64,000 bases of DNA from Epiperipatus broadwayi (Eukaryota; Onychophora; Udeonychophora; Euonychophora; Peripatidae): the NCBI GenBank assembly GCA_028023455.1, contig JAQFVV010000519.1, positions 92,501-156,500 of the forward strand, given 5' to 3'. Within the stretch, counting starts at the first letter, position 1; each line of letters opens with the position of its first letter. Positions 1-9,990 of the stretch are shown in pieces. The translations under genes and the position numbers were made by a program. Under the pieces are notes generated by a model. It did no database searches, was not told the DNA's origin, and saw nothing but the letters and a program-made list of their open reading frames with translations.

Positions 1-139
1 TGTGTAATATAATTTTTGTATCCCACATATACATAAAAAATTATCTTCAAATTGTTAAGTTGAAGTTTGAAAATATGTTGGTAGAATATTTAGAAGAGAT
101 GATTATCTGATCAATTATCAATTAGCTATGATTTTTCCA

Positions 140-616
140 TGTTTATTTGCTAATGTTAAAGTTCATAAAGAGAATGCTTTATTAAGATTAATAATGGATT
201 TTGGGGGTTGTTATTATCAAAAAGCATGACAATTGGTTGCAAAATTGTTACAGGAGTTGGTAGGATTTGACAAATATACAATTAAATATACATTTGAATT
301 TGTTCAGATATTGAAGTCTGCCAAGGTGGTTAGCAATTTTATATGGCATCATTGGATATATTTGACATATGGATCAGTGGATGTAATAAATCGTTAAATA
401 TAATTAAAAAAAACATTTGTTAGATTATAATGTAGATATTTGTAAAGCCATATTTATTATGTAAGTGTTGGAATGGATTATTGGTGATATTACTGCAAGA
501 TATGAGAAGGATTATTATCAAATGAAAAATTATTGTTCTATGGGGTTGGCTGTGAGTGGTATTGTGTGTAGTTTGTATTTTTCAAAAATAATATATATAT
601 ATATATATAAATGGCT

Positions 617-656
<40 letters not shown>

Positions 657-1515
657 AGCCATTTATAAGCAATAATGATTTAGTGTAGAGAAGATATGTT
701 GATGACGTTTTTGTGTATATATTCAAAGATTTAATAGATGTTATGTTTGATAAATTAAATGAAAATTCTTGTTTGTCATGGACTATGGAGTTTGAGTATG
801 ATGGTGTTTTAAAGTATTTGGATATGAATGCATATAGATGCTGCAATGTGTTTGGGTATAAAATGCCTATTAAACCATTGAATGTTAGGGATTGTATACA
901 CCCATCTTCGAATGTTCTTTTAAATTATAAAATGGCTGGATTAAAATTTTTTTTTTGTATTGCAATTTGCCTATTTGTAAATTTGAGACAGATAGAAAAA
1001 GAAATATTGAGATATATTGATGACATGATAAGTAGGGGATACAGGAAAACGATATTACACAGACAATTCATATTGTTTTATAATAATGTGAAGTTTAAAC
1101 ATAAAATGTATGTAAAAAATAAAACAGACAAAAAATGTTTCTTTTTCTTCATTTATAAGCACAAAGTTAAAAAATATAATTAGTAAAAATTATAATTTAG
1201 TATTATGATCATCTTTGTATTTAAATAGACTAACCAATAATTCAAATGATACTGTGGAAGAAATGAATAGGTATGAAGTGGTTTATTGAATGGCTTGCAA
1301 AGAAATTGTTTGTTGTAGTATGTATTATGGTGAAATGAAGGTTAACATATTAATGCAAGTGCAACAGCATATTTATCAATATAAAAAAATTAAAAGTGAT
1401 TCACAAGTTAATTCTGTTTGTTTTTTTCAAAACATGAATGTAGTTGTGGGCATGAGGTCTTTCCTCAAAATATCAGTACTGTGTGCAATGAATCAAATGT
1501 TAGAAAGAGGAAACT
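140..1515 (+). pseudogene. Decayed Penelope-like element, reverse transcriptase to GIY-YIG end
   Basis: Broken open frames read as a Penelope-like retroelement polyprotein. Near 150 the frame gives ANVKVHKENALLRLIMDF, the counterpart of the PLE PKIHK..PLRPIVS segment. At 490-590 a stretch with GLAVSGIVCSLYFSKI matches the GLAMGSPLSP..IYMEEL motif. At 690-710 RRYVDDVFVYIF is the catalytic YVDD box. Near 1260-1430 EEMNRYEVVY, YYGEMKV and QQHIYQYKK look like the remains of the C-terminal GIY-YIG nuclease. Stops and frame changes occur throughout, so it is dead. It resembles the PLE at 8.1-9.6 kb more than the others. The upstream end and any terminal repeats were not found. The family call is firm at YVDD and weaker at the nuclease end. 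Confidence 0.7.
603..668. repeat. TA-tract hairpin with mirrored flanks inside the PLE
   Basis: A TA run is bordered on the left by AAATGGCTCAACAATATA and on the right by its reverse complement. The right arm reads as PLE coding sequence leading into the YVDD box (V-E-P-F-I-S-N-N-D-L-V, then the stop before RRYVDD). The left arm therefore looks like an inverted duplicate of native sequence, with the TA run at the turn. Confidence 0.8.
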
Positions 1516-1519
1516 GAAA

Positions 1520-3895
1520 GAGTCTTGGTTTATTGCAAAGTCTAAAAATGTTATCATTCAGCAATCAGCATAACACTAGTATTCCACTGAGCATGCACTG
1601 GAATATTAATTGTTCAGTTCCATTATGTCAGCATGATTCTGGTACAAGGTACCAAAAGCACATGGCAAAATAGTTTTAGTGGTAAATGTTTTTTTTTTAA
1701 TTTTTGCTACCCTGTTTATCACAATTTATATGTGAATAATAGTTTTCAGTATCTGATAACGTTTTTGTCTTATTTAAGTATTGATAAAGTAAAAACTGAA
1801 GATTGATCAAGAACAAAATGTAAATGTCATTTAAATATCTGGATTACACAACCAAAATTTAAAAAAATGTTATTGTTTTTTTTTTTTATAATTGTTGCAC
1901 CTTGATATAGACAACTTTAATATTAATCAAATTTACCTTAATGCATGAATAGATAATGATTACATGTTAAATAGATCTATTTTATAATTAAGATCCAAAA
2001 ATATGTTTATATTCCCAAATTTACTTCATTGAATAATATGGTAAAGTTCATTTGAATTTATTAATAAATATTTTGATTTTGATTATAAAAGAGCAAATAG
2101 TCTTTGGAGAACTAGAAAAATTGTGAATTTGAAGAAATATAGATTCTCTATGGGTAACAAACCATAGAATCCTGGAGAGAAAGTAATAGTAAACTAATTA
2201 TAATTAGAAATATTGGTGATAGAGAAATAAGTGTTTGTACAGTTGGATTCACCTTAATCCTTGTTTTCATTTTGACCATTTTTACCTCTCTTACATAATT
2301 TTATCACTATTATGAGCTTTCTCAGATACTTTTAAAACTTTTAACACATTTTTTTTTATTTATAAAAATGTATTGATCATGGACGCAATGGAGGAATGAG
2401 ATTGAAATATTATTAATTTTGGATAATTATATTAACTCCATTTAAAAAAATATGAATTAACATTACAAAAGTATTGTCATTTTGCAATAATTTACATGCC
2501 ATTGATATTTTAATATCAAAATCTGGTTGTAAAAATAGTACAAAGAAGTTGGAAATGTCACAATATTTCCTAATGAGATCCTTATAGTGGAGTAATTATA
2601 ATAATAATTCAAATAACTTTGTGAATAGTATGCATAGATATTACAAGAGTAATAATATTATTAAAGATCTGAAAAAGTATTTACAACATTTGCAAGAAAA
2701 ATAAAAAGATTAAAATTATGAAAATGAGTACATTTATATGTATGTATAATAAAATTATCTAAAAATAACATTATTATATTGACTTTCTAATATAATATGG
2801 CCTTTTGTACTTGATATTGGGCTATAAAGTTAAAATAATGGAGTCCAAAGTTGTAATTTATATATTAATCAGGAAGTCAATAAATCGCATTTTAAATAAA
2901 AAAAATTGCCGCTTTTCTGAAGATTATTTTTTATATCAAATTTTCTATTGTTATTGATAATAGGTATATTTATGCATCACTTGATAATAAATACATATAA
3001 CAAGTGTAATATCTTTTCAAATCAATTTTTTGTCTAAATAATTTTGTTGAATATTGTAATAAATAAAAGTAATAAATTTATTAATTTTTATACTAATAGC
3101 TTATAAAATCTGGGGAAAGATTGTATTGATTTAACAATTGTAAAAGAATCAAAAATAATATTGTTATTGTTATGTTTTTTAAAGACGTTTTTTTTTTTTT
3201 TTTTTTGTGATTTTTTTAAATATAAAAGCATATATGAATTCAAAAATAAAATATGAATTTTGTGAAAAAATAATAATCAGAAATTAATACACAAAACAAA
3301 ACATTTTATTTTTAGGATAATAAATAAATACAAAGAATAAGAAACACATTGTCCATCAAATTAATTTATCTAAAACAAATTTCTTTAATGAATAATATGT
3401 AGAATTTTAAATTTTATTTGACTAATTAAAAATCAACATTTAATTAAAAAACCAGCAACAAATAAAGATAATTTTATTTATAATTAGTGTTTCTTATTTT
3501 ATTCACTAAATGTTTCTTGATTAATATTCTCTAAAAACAGACTAATTGTTATTATCATTACATTCTTAAAAAAAAAAAAAAAACAGTTATTTACTAAATT
3601 TACAAAAAATAATAGTAAAAAAATTATGTGAAAATATTTTTCTATTCTTATGATGATAAAAAATTTCATTTTGTGCAAATGTTGAAGTATACTTTCTTCA
3701 TAATAAATGTGTTATTTTGTTCTATTTTAATATTTTGGAATATGGATAGTTATACTTATGTTCAAATAATTTTATTGGATGTAAAAGTATTATCCTTTCT
3801 AATGTCTTCTAATCATTATATTCACTGAAATCTTTTTAAAAATTGTTAACAATTGATTCATCATAACATGATGATTAAAACAACAACCATGACAA
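1520..3895. other. AT-rich sequence with no recognised gene
   Basis: I see only AT-rich sequence with poly-A and poly-T runs (for example 3187-3206 and 3569-3583) and short chance open frames. No translated motif, inverted repeat or splice-bounded exon could be supported. Confidence 0.5.
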
Positions 3896-3899
3896 AAAA

Positions 3900-3970
3900 G
3901 CGTTGGTGGCCTAGTGGTTAGCATAGCTGCTTTTCAAGCAGCTGACCCTGGTTCACTTCCCAGTTAACAC
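3900..3970 (+). tRNA. tRNA-Glu(UUC)-like sequence (degenerate tRNA or SINE head)
   Basis: The order of elements is that of a tRNA. A D arm with the internal A-box-like TGGTGGCCTAGTGG is followed by a perfect 5-bp anticodon stem GCTGC/GCAGC closing the loop TTTTCAA (anticodon TTC, Glu). A B-box-like GGTTCACTTCC comes next. The acceptor strands GCGTTGG and TTAACAC pair at six of seven positions if GT pairs are allowed. The T stem has two mismatches and the B box departs from GGTTCRANTCC, so a working tRNA is doubtful. A tRNA pseudogene or the head of a tRNA-derived SINE is at least as likely. No other copy of it was recognised in the window. Confidence 0.45.
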
Positions 3971-3974
3971 ATTT

Positions 3975-5430
3975 GACATATAAAAAAAGTCTTATTATCA
4001 TCAACATTACAAATACAGGAACTTATACAAAAATGATTATGTTTTAAGTTGATGAATCTAATTGTGATTTATAAAGAAATAACTGCTTTTTAATATAACT
4101 TTTTTCCTGGTATAACGGAGTTCATTATTAATTATTATTTCCCTAGCCATCAAACAATGATTGAAAAAATTACTATTTAACTTGTAATTTAATCAATAAT
4201 ATTTTAATCAAATTAATGATCAACAATTAATAGACACAGTTTTTGATATTACTAAATATTCTCAATTACGAAATAATGATACATATGAGGATTTTATTTT
4301 ATAATGAATTTGTTTGTGGTCATTTATATAGTTTGTTTGTTTTTTACACAAATTATTTTGAAAATAACTTTTATTTATTATTCATTAGCTATCAAGATTA
4401 AGATTATATTTAAATTTGTGCGGAAAAATATAATAAACCTCTTTATTCCCATTATATAATAAAAATTAGTACATACTTTTTAAAATGACATAACTATGTT
4501 TTCAATACACTTTGCATTAAATTAATATTGCATATTTTATTAAAAATGTAAGTTGTCCATAAATAATATATCACCCACACATTTATTGAATAAATGTTAA
4601 TAAATAAATTCTAAAATTTTATTTACTTTAAAATAGAGACAATATCCATGAATGCATTGAAAGCAATGTAGATTTTTAATGTGATACCTGTCAAATAAAT
4701 GAAAAAATTATGAAAAATATATTTGACAAGTAAATAAAACAAAATACTGTTTTTCTAAAAGTATATTGTTGTAATTTAAGAGGCCAAATCTTGTAACTAG
4801 CTGGTGACAAATCCCTCATTTGGAAAACACATTGTTGAACCACCTTAAATAAAAATAAATAGGTTTGAAACATGAAGCTATTGTAGTTCAGTTCATTTGT
4901 TTATTTGAAAATTCATATCAAGAAGTAGTTTCACAGTGATTTCATGCTGAGGAGAAACCACTAATTAAAACTTGTTTTCAACATAACATGGATAGATGTA
5001 TCTTGCAATATCCTAATACATTTTAATATTTTACTTATAACAGCAAGTCTATTGTAATCCACAAAATACTTTTTGTAAAACTGCTGTAAAACAATTTGGA
5101 GAAATGGAGTTAATCTGGCATATACTTTTGTCAATATTAATCTTTTTAGTATCATTAAATAATCTAAGTGTGACTGTGGAATTTTTATAAATATTCTTCA
5201 GAGTATGCCAATATCATGCATGGGTTTCTGATCTCCGATGCTATATGCACTGAAAAAATGCTTATATAATAAAAATGTTGTTTAATACTTTTACAATGCT
5301 TTTTTTTATAAAATGTAAAATTATATGTTCATTCATATTTATATGCATGTATTTGTATTACATTTTTTATAGTTCTAAAAATGATTTCTGGAATAATACA
5401 AACTGTTATATTAGGTTGTAAAAACAGCAT
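3975..5430. other. AT-rich sequence with no recognised gene
   Basis: No coding motif was recognised on either strand. The open frames at 4691-4873 and 4961-5155 (minus) are short and low in complexity. Confidence 0.45.
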
Positions 5431-5439
5431 TATAATAAC

Positions 5440-6560
5440 ATAGATAATATTAATAATTATAATTAAAATGACTTTTCATAAGTAACAATCTAAATCATAA
5501 TGGCAACTGAAATATATTGTTTTTTTCTATAGCTTCACTCAATACATGGTTGAGAGTCCCTGTATTAAAATCACCATCAAATCCAACTTGTTTTTCTGAT
5601 TAGTTAAAATTCCTTGTGTTTGCTGTAGGCAAATTATTATTTTGCTAAAATTTTCTATACAACAGACAAAAGTCTGATTGGTCTGTAATGTCTAATATAT
5701 TTTAATGAACTTTTTTAAATATTAATTTGAATACTGAATTTATTCAATCTTCTGGTCAATCTTTATTATTTAGGTATTTCATATAACACATTGCCAAAAT
5801 CTTTTTCTATTTTTATATCAGCTCCTTTTAAGATATCAATTGTAATTCCATTATTACCTTGAGCTTTTTTGTTCTTCATAAATTTAATTGCATGGTCCTC
5901 ATTTTCATTTGAAATTTTGGGTATTTCAGAAGATATAATAGTTGCAGCAGGTACTTTTCTTTGTTCTTATTGCTATGTAATTCTTGATAGACCTTTTCTT
6001 AAAATTTCTTAGTGTCATCTCTCTTCCATTATTTTATTGCAGAAACAAGTTTTCTACCAATACCAAGATATTATTTTATATCTTGGCACTTTTACAGATG
6101 ATTCATTTCTAGTTCATAATTCTTATATCACTATCTATTCTTTTTGTACCATGTATTACAAAATCGAGATTTCAATTCTTCATAATGCATCATTTTTATA
6201 TATTTTCATATCCTTTCTTTTTTTCATAAAATGTCTTGTTTCAATAGAAATTTTCCTGGTCTATGTTTTCCTTTTTAATTCTATCTACAAACTCAAAAGA
6301 TGAAGCAATTGTATTTTCCCGAAATTCTAAAACTGTTGTAACAGCTTACCAATATATTTATAAGACTGATCCATAAATGAATCACCAAAATTAATCATAA
6401 TAATTCACAGTGAATTGTTCTTTTTATGCAACTTTATATTTGCAAAAGTACAATGATATACAGCATAGAAATGATGCATTTTATAGTACTCATTATTTTT
6501 ATGGCTTTATTTTTAACTTTTTTAAAAAATACTGTTAATATTTTTTTTCAATGACCATTC
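5440..6560 (-). pseudogene. RTE-type LINE fragment, endonuclease-RT linker and start of RT
   Basis: Read on the minus strand, the sequence translates in pieces to the linker and first RT motifs of an RTE-like LINE. In order these are ETRHFMKKRKDMKIYKNDA (about 6270-6220), GIGRKLVSAIK (about 6070), EDHAIKFMKNKKAQGNNGIT (about 5900-5850), then YIRHYRPIRLLSVV (about 5690-5650). An AIEKNNIFQLPL segment near 5530 precedes where the palm motif would lie. The first two align with the same segments of the LINE fragment at 49.0-49.9 kb (ETRYFMKK..IKIYKNNA and IGRKFISAIRKK). The RHYRPI segment aligns with NYRPISLLSVLYK of the element at 33.0 kb. Stops and frameshifts break it everywhere, and it stops before the FADD box. 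The element is an old, truncated copy. Confidence 0.7.
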
Positions 6561-6589
6561 ATATTAGATTCTTCTATAAAAAAAGCAAG

Positions 6590-6790
6590 TTGATCCATTT
6601 CACTTTAATTTTCTCAATGTACTGTTGTTTCATTATTAAAACATCTGCAACCCTTTTCTTTTTTCAAACACATCATATTATCATTATTCAGCCTATTTAA
6701 ATACCAAATTGGTCAATACTTATAGCTTATCATTTGGAATTACATTAAACTTATGGCAATTAATTTTCTTGAGAATATCATCATCAATAA
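6590..6790 (-). pseudogene. PLE N-terminal fragment, minus strand
   Basis: The minus strand here is clearly homologous to plus-strand 7631-7760. Both encode IDD(D/E)I(L/I)KK...KFNVI(P/S).DK followed by a tract with conserved TATGAT and GGATTGC-like words. That plus-strand piece lies upstream of the intact PLE at 8.1-9.6 kb. This is therefore the 5' coding part of a second PLE copy in the opposite orientation. It directly abuts the LINE fragment on its downstream side. Confidence 0.5.
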
Positions 6791-6829
6791 TAATAAATAT
6801 AAAATAAATATAATTAATAGACAAGGTGC

Positions 6830-7010
6830 ATACATTTAAATTCGTGATTCATAGGATTTGAGCTGATGTTGTTTGCTTCCAGTTTTTTAATATAATGGCA
6901 GTTGAGGAAAATTAAGGAATTAACAAAAAGTATGTCTGCAGATTGAAAGAATGTATTTAATAGTTTATTACCATTACATTTATTATTTTTATTGCTATTA
7001 CAATAGTTTT
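6830..7010 (+). repeat. Dispersed repeat, copy 1 (second copy at 22250-22480)
   Basis: This tract and 22250-22480 share an extended alignable stretch in the same orientation. It includes AGGATTTGA.(T/C)TGATG.TGTTTGCTTCC, TTAATGG and a run ending in ACCATTA(A/C)ATTTATTATTT. It does not translate to anything I recognise. In copy 1 it sits next to the minus-strand PLE 5' piece, so it may be PLE 5' untranslated sequence. Confidence 0.5.
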
Positions 7011-7477
7011 TTAATTAACAGTTATTTTATTTGTAATACTTTTTTTTAATATAGTAAATCTGAGTGATATTAAGAAACAATGAATCTTTAAGAAATGGCA
7101 GTAGGAATGTAAAAAAAAGTTATTAAGCTTATGTGAAAACTTGTTTTTTTTAAGGCTTGTAAAGTTTTTTTATGTATTCCTGAACTGTCGTAACATAAAA
7201 TTGAATAGCTGTATACATTTAGTATGGAGATGTATGATAAAATGCAATGAGGAATTTTAAATAATGTTGAAAAATATAAAAATAACTTTTTTGATATTCA
7301 GTGATATTTGAAATCAATTAAACATTTAATAATTTTAAATGAATGGTATGCTTTGGAAGAATAGAAAATTGTATGTGCAAATGGATTTATATTATTTGAA
7401 CTTGAAATACATAATAAATTTGAGAGAAAAAAAAGATTTTTTTATTTAGTAAGTGAAATCCACAGACTTATAATGAT

Positions 7478-7900
7478 ATGAAATTGTTAATTCTTCAAAT
7501 AAAAAAAGATACATTTGATTCACAAATACATTTTAATTTATTGAGCTGTATCAGTGGTACTTGCGATGTTTATAATTTGAAATTAGTTGCAGCTGTTCAA
7601 AATTCATTTGAAATGATTTTTGGTAATAGTCATATTGATGATGAAATTATCAAAAAAAAATTGTCATAAATTTAATGTAATTTCATATGATAAGTCATGG
7701 GAATTGCCCATTTCAGACTTTAAACAGAGACTAAAGAAATATAATATGATTTGTGTGAAATAAGATAAAGGATTGCCAATGTGTTTAGATTTTATTTAGA
7801 GCTAGGGTATATTAGTTTAGAGTTATAATGTATAACTGTCTCATCATCTAGTATTAGAATTTTTGAATATTTAAGGGAAACTATGTCTTCGTGATCTGTC
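7478..7900 (+). pseudogene. PLE N-terminal region upstream of the intact RT frame
   Basis: A 63-codon open stretch (7478-7669) and its frameshifted continuation read as the N-terminal domain of a PLE polyprotein. The continuation gives SYDKSWELPISDFKQRLKKYN, then a DKGLP segment near 7760 that may match the conserved PLE ADKGG motif. It is separated from the RT frame (starting at 8089) by a TA tract and a 120-bp foldback, which suggests that the foldback split a once continuous coding region. Homology to minus-strand 6590-6790 supports it as real element sequence. The N-terminal part of PLEs is poorly conserved, so confidence is moderate. Confidence 0.45.
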
Positions 7901-7903
<3 letters not shown>

Positions 7904-7939
<36 letters not shown>

Positions 7940-8053
7940 CACTAGATGGAGCTTTACCAATAGCCCACTATCAAGCTGTGTTTACATAAATGCTCTGCAT
8001 TTATGTAAACAAAGCTTGATAGTAAGCTAATGGTAAAGCTCCATTTAGTGATC
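7904..8053. mobile_element. TA tract plus foldback repeat
   Basis: After a TA run, 7937-7990 and 8000-8053 form a near-perfect inverted repeat. The left arm holds TGATCACTAGATGGAGCTTT and GTTTACATAAATGC. The right arm holds their complements, ending ...CTCCATTTAGTGATCA. The arms resemble part of the repeats at 26.9-27.96 kb, which share AGATGG, CTACCAA-like, CAAGC and TTTACATAAA in the same order. This suggests a common non-autonomous foldback family. Confidence 0.7.
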
Positions 8054-8088
8054 ATAAAATGAGCTATAGCAAGTTACGAAATTTATAA

Positions 8089-9567
8089 CTTGTTTTTAAT
8101 AGAGTAGATTATTTAAAATGTTATCCTAATGATTTTACATCAGCTAAGGTGTTTATGAATATTAAAACTCATAAAGATGGTTGTCCTTTAAGATTTATTT
8201 TTGATTTTACAGGTAGTGTTGTAGAGGGTATTTCTAGATCCTTGAATAATTTTTTAAAACTATTTGTTGATTTTGGTCAGTACACAGTTTCTTCTTCTTT
8301 TGAGGCTTTTGATAAGATTAATAATTTTAAAATGGAAAGTAATTGGGTACTTGGAAGTTTAGACATTGAAAATATGTATCAGTCTGTTAATAGGTTAAGC
8401 AGTATTGATGTTCTTTTGTCTGTATTGATTAAGAAAAGTTCTTTATCAAAAAATAAAATTAAGGTAATTAAAGATTTGCTTTTGTTATTGGAAGATTCTA
8501 TGTATTTTACTTATAGAGGCAATTTTTATAAGATTAAGGAAGGTGGGATAATAGGTTATATTATTTCTCCTTTAGTATGTTCAGTTTATATTAGTTTTAT
8601 GGAAGAAAAAATTATTATTAAAAACAATTGTTTATATGTAAAATTATTTGTAAGATATGTTGATGATTGTTTATTTGTAGTTGAGAATGATAAATTGAAA
8701 GAATTTGTAAATGAGTTTAATTGTTTTGATCCTTCTATAAAATTTGTGTTAGAAGGAGGGGGGTTAGATTTTGTTAAATTAAAATTTTTAGATCTTTTGG
8801 TGATTAGAAATGTAGAATCTATTTGTTTATTGTGCAGTCATTTAGTTAAAAGTAAAGAATTAAGATCTATAATTAAACCTGATAGCTATCAGTCTGTATC
8901 TCATAAAGTAGCTGCTTTAAGGAATTATTGTCATAGGAATATTAAATTAAATAATTCTAGTGGGGTAGCTTTGTTTCAGAAATATCAATTTTATAAAGAT
9001 TATTTGAGTGTTGGATACTCTGATAAATTTGTTAAAAGTATTTTATTTAATAGTAATATTTGTAAGGATGTAAAGGTTAAAGAAAAATATGATTTTATTT
9101 CTTTGCCATTTAAATTATCTTCTTATAAAATTGTGTGTAGAAATAGTAAATTGTTTGGAAATAAGAAAATTGCTTGGAAAACGGGTGTTACATTGAATAA
9201 TTTATTAAATAATACAAAAGAAGTTTTTGATAGAAAGACTATTCCTGGTGTAGTACATTTTATTCCTCGTTTATTTTATAAGAAGGTTTACATAGGTCAG
9301 AGTATAAATGAAAGAATAAAGGTTCATAAAAGTAGAGTTAAAAATAGATATCTTAGTTCTGCTTTGTATGTCCATGAAAAAGATACAGGCCACATTATTG
9401 ATTTTGATGAAGCTAAGGTTGTCTTCTTTGAGAGAAATGAAATCAAAAGAAGAATTAAAGAGTCTTTATTATTGAAAATTTATTATTCTGAAGCAATTAA
9501 CTTATTTAAGAGTTCTTTTAATATTAAGGGTGGATGGGAAGTGAATGGATTTGTGGGTAGTTTTTAA
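8089..9567 (+). CDS. Penelope-like element polyprotein: reverse transcriptase plus GIY-YIG endonuclease
   Basis: The frame is open from 8089 to a TAA at 9567, the longest credible coding region in the window. It starts without an ATG because the N-terminus is cut by the upstream foldback. Counting from position 8149, FMNIKTHKDGCPLRFIFDF corresponds to the PLE LPKIHK..PLRPI motif. SLDIENMYQSVN is the palm motif A with its aspartate. KEGGIIGYIISPLVCSVYISFMEE is the primer-grip-side GLAMGSPLSP motif. RYVDDCLF has the catalytic tyrosine near residue 170. After a linker, KKVYIGQSINERIKVHK (YIG near residue 381) and the downstream HEKDTGH form the GIY-YIG nuclease. The paired cysteines usually found before YIG in animal PLEs (C..C) are absent, since the segment reads IPRLFYKKVYIG. 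PLE proteins copy RNA at nicked or telomeric DNA ends. The absence of stops implies a fairly young copy, but it is 5'-damaged. Confidence 0.85.
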   Translation, partial: LVFNRVDYLKCYPNDFTSAKVFMNIKTHKDGCPLRFIFDFTGSVVEGISRSLNNFLKLFVDFGQYTVSSSFEAFDKINNFKMESNWVLGSLDIENMYQSVNRLSSIDVLLSVLIKKSSLSKNKIKVIKDLLLLLEDSMYFTYRGNFYKIKEGGIIGYIISPLVCSVYISFMEEKIIIKNNCLYVKLFVRYVDDCLFVVENDKLKEFVNEFNCFDPSIKFVLEGGGLDFVKLKFLDLLVIRNVESICLLCSHLVKSKELRSIIKPDSYQSVSHKVAALRNYCHRNIKLNNSSGVALFQKYQFYKDYLSVGYSDKFVKSILFNSNICKDVKVKEKYDFISLPFKLSSYKIVCRNSKLFGNKKIAWKTGVTLNNLLNNTKEVFDRKTIPGVVHFIPRLFYKKVYIGQSINERIKVHKSRVKNRYLSSALYVHEKDTGHIIDFDEAKVVFFERNEIKRRIKESLLLKIYYSEAINLFKSSFNIKGGWEVNGFVGSF

Positions 9568-9605
9568 TATTATATATATTGTGTAGTTTTTGGTAGTTCT
9601 TTACA

Positions 9606-9633
9606 CTTGAAAAGTCTGCTTGTAGCAGTGAAA
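9606..9633 (+). ncRNA. Hammerhead-core-like motif, degenerate, PLE 3' tail
   Basis: About 40 bp after the PLE stop codon, CTTGAAAAG is followed by the hairpin TCTGC-TTGTA-GCAG and TGAAA. The layout (heptamer, stem, GAAA) matches the CTGATGA-stem-GAAA core seen after the other PLEs in this window, but the heptamer is mutated. Flanking stems I and III were not established. Confidence 0.35.
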
Positions 9634-9699
9634 TCTTAGGTTGTGTTTTAATATTATTTTATGATGGTCTGGTTTAATTTGGGATTTGGGGTAGTTTTG

Positions 9700-9879
9700 A
9701 TTATATATATATATATATATTGAAACAGTAAGGTCTGCTTTGCAGCTCTTTGTTTCACCTTTTCTCACCTATTTCCTACCTCATACCTTAGTTTGAACCC
9801 CAATCTATCGTAGTGTGGTCTGCAATATGCTTATATACCGAAAATCCCGCCTAATTTTAAACCACAAGTACAATGCTCG

Positions 9880-9928
<49 letters not shown>

Positions 9929-9990
9929 GGGAATGACTTATATATATATATATATATATATATAAGTCATTCCCAAATAAATAAAAGATT
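9700..9990. repeat. TA tracts and two hairpins downstream of the PLE
   Basis: At 9721-9757 TGAAACA and TGTTTCA enclose an inner CTGC-TTT-GCAG hairpin. At 9929-9974 GGGAATGACTTATA and its complement TATAAGTCATTCCC flank a TA run. Between them lies about 130 bp of relatively GC-rich sequence with no recognised function. Confidence 0.6.
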
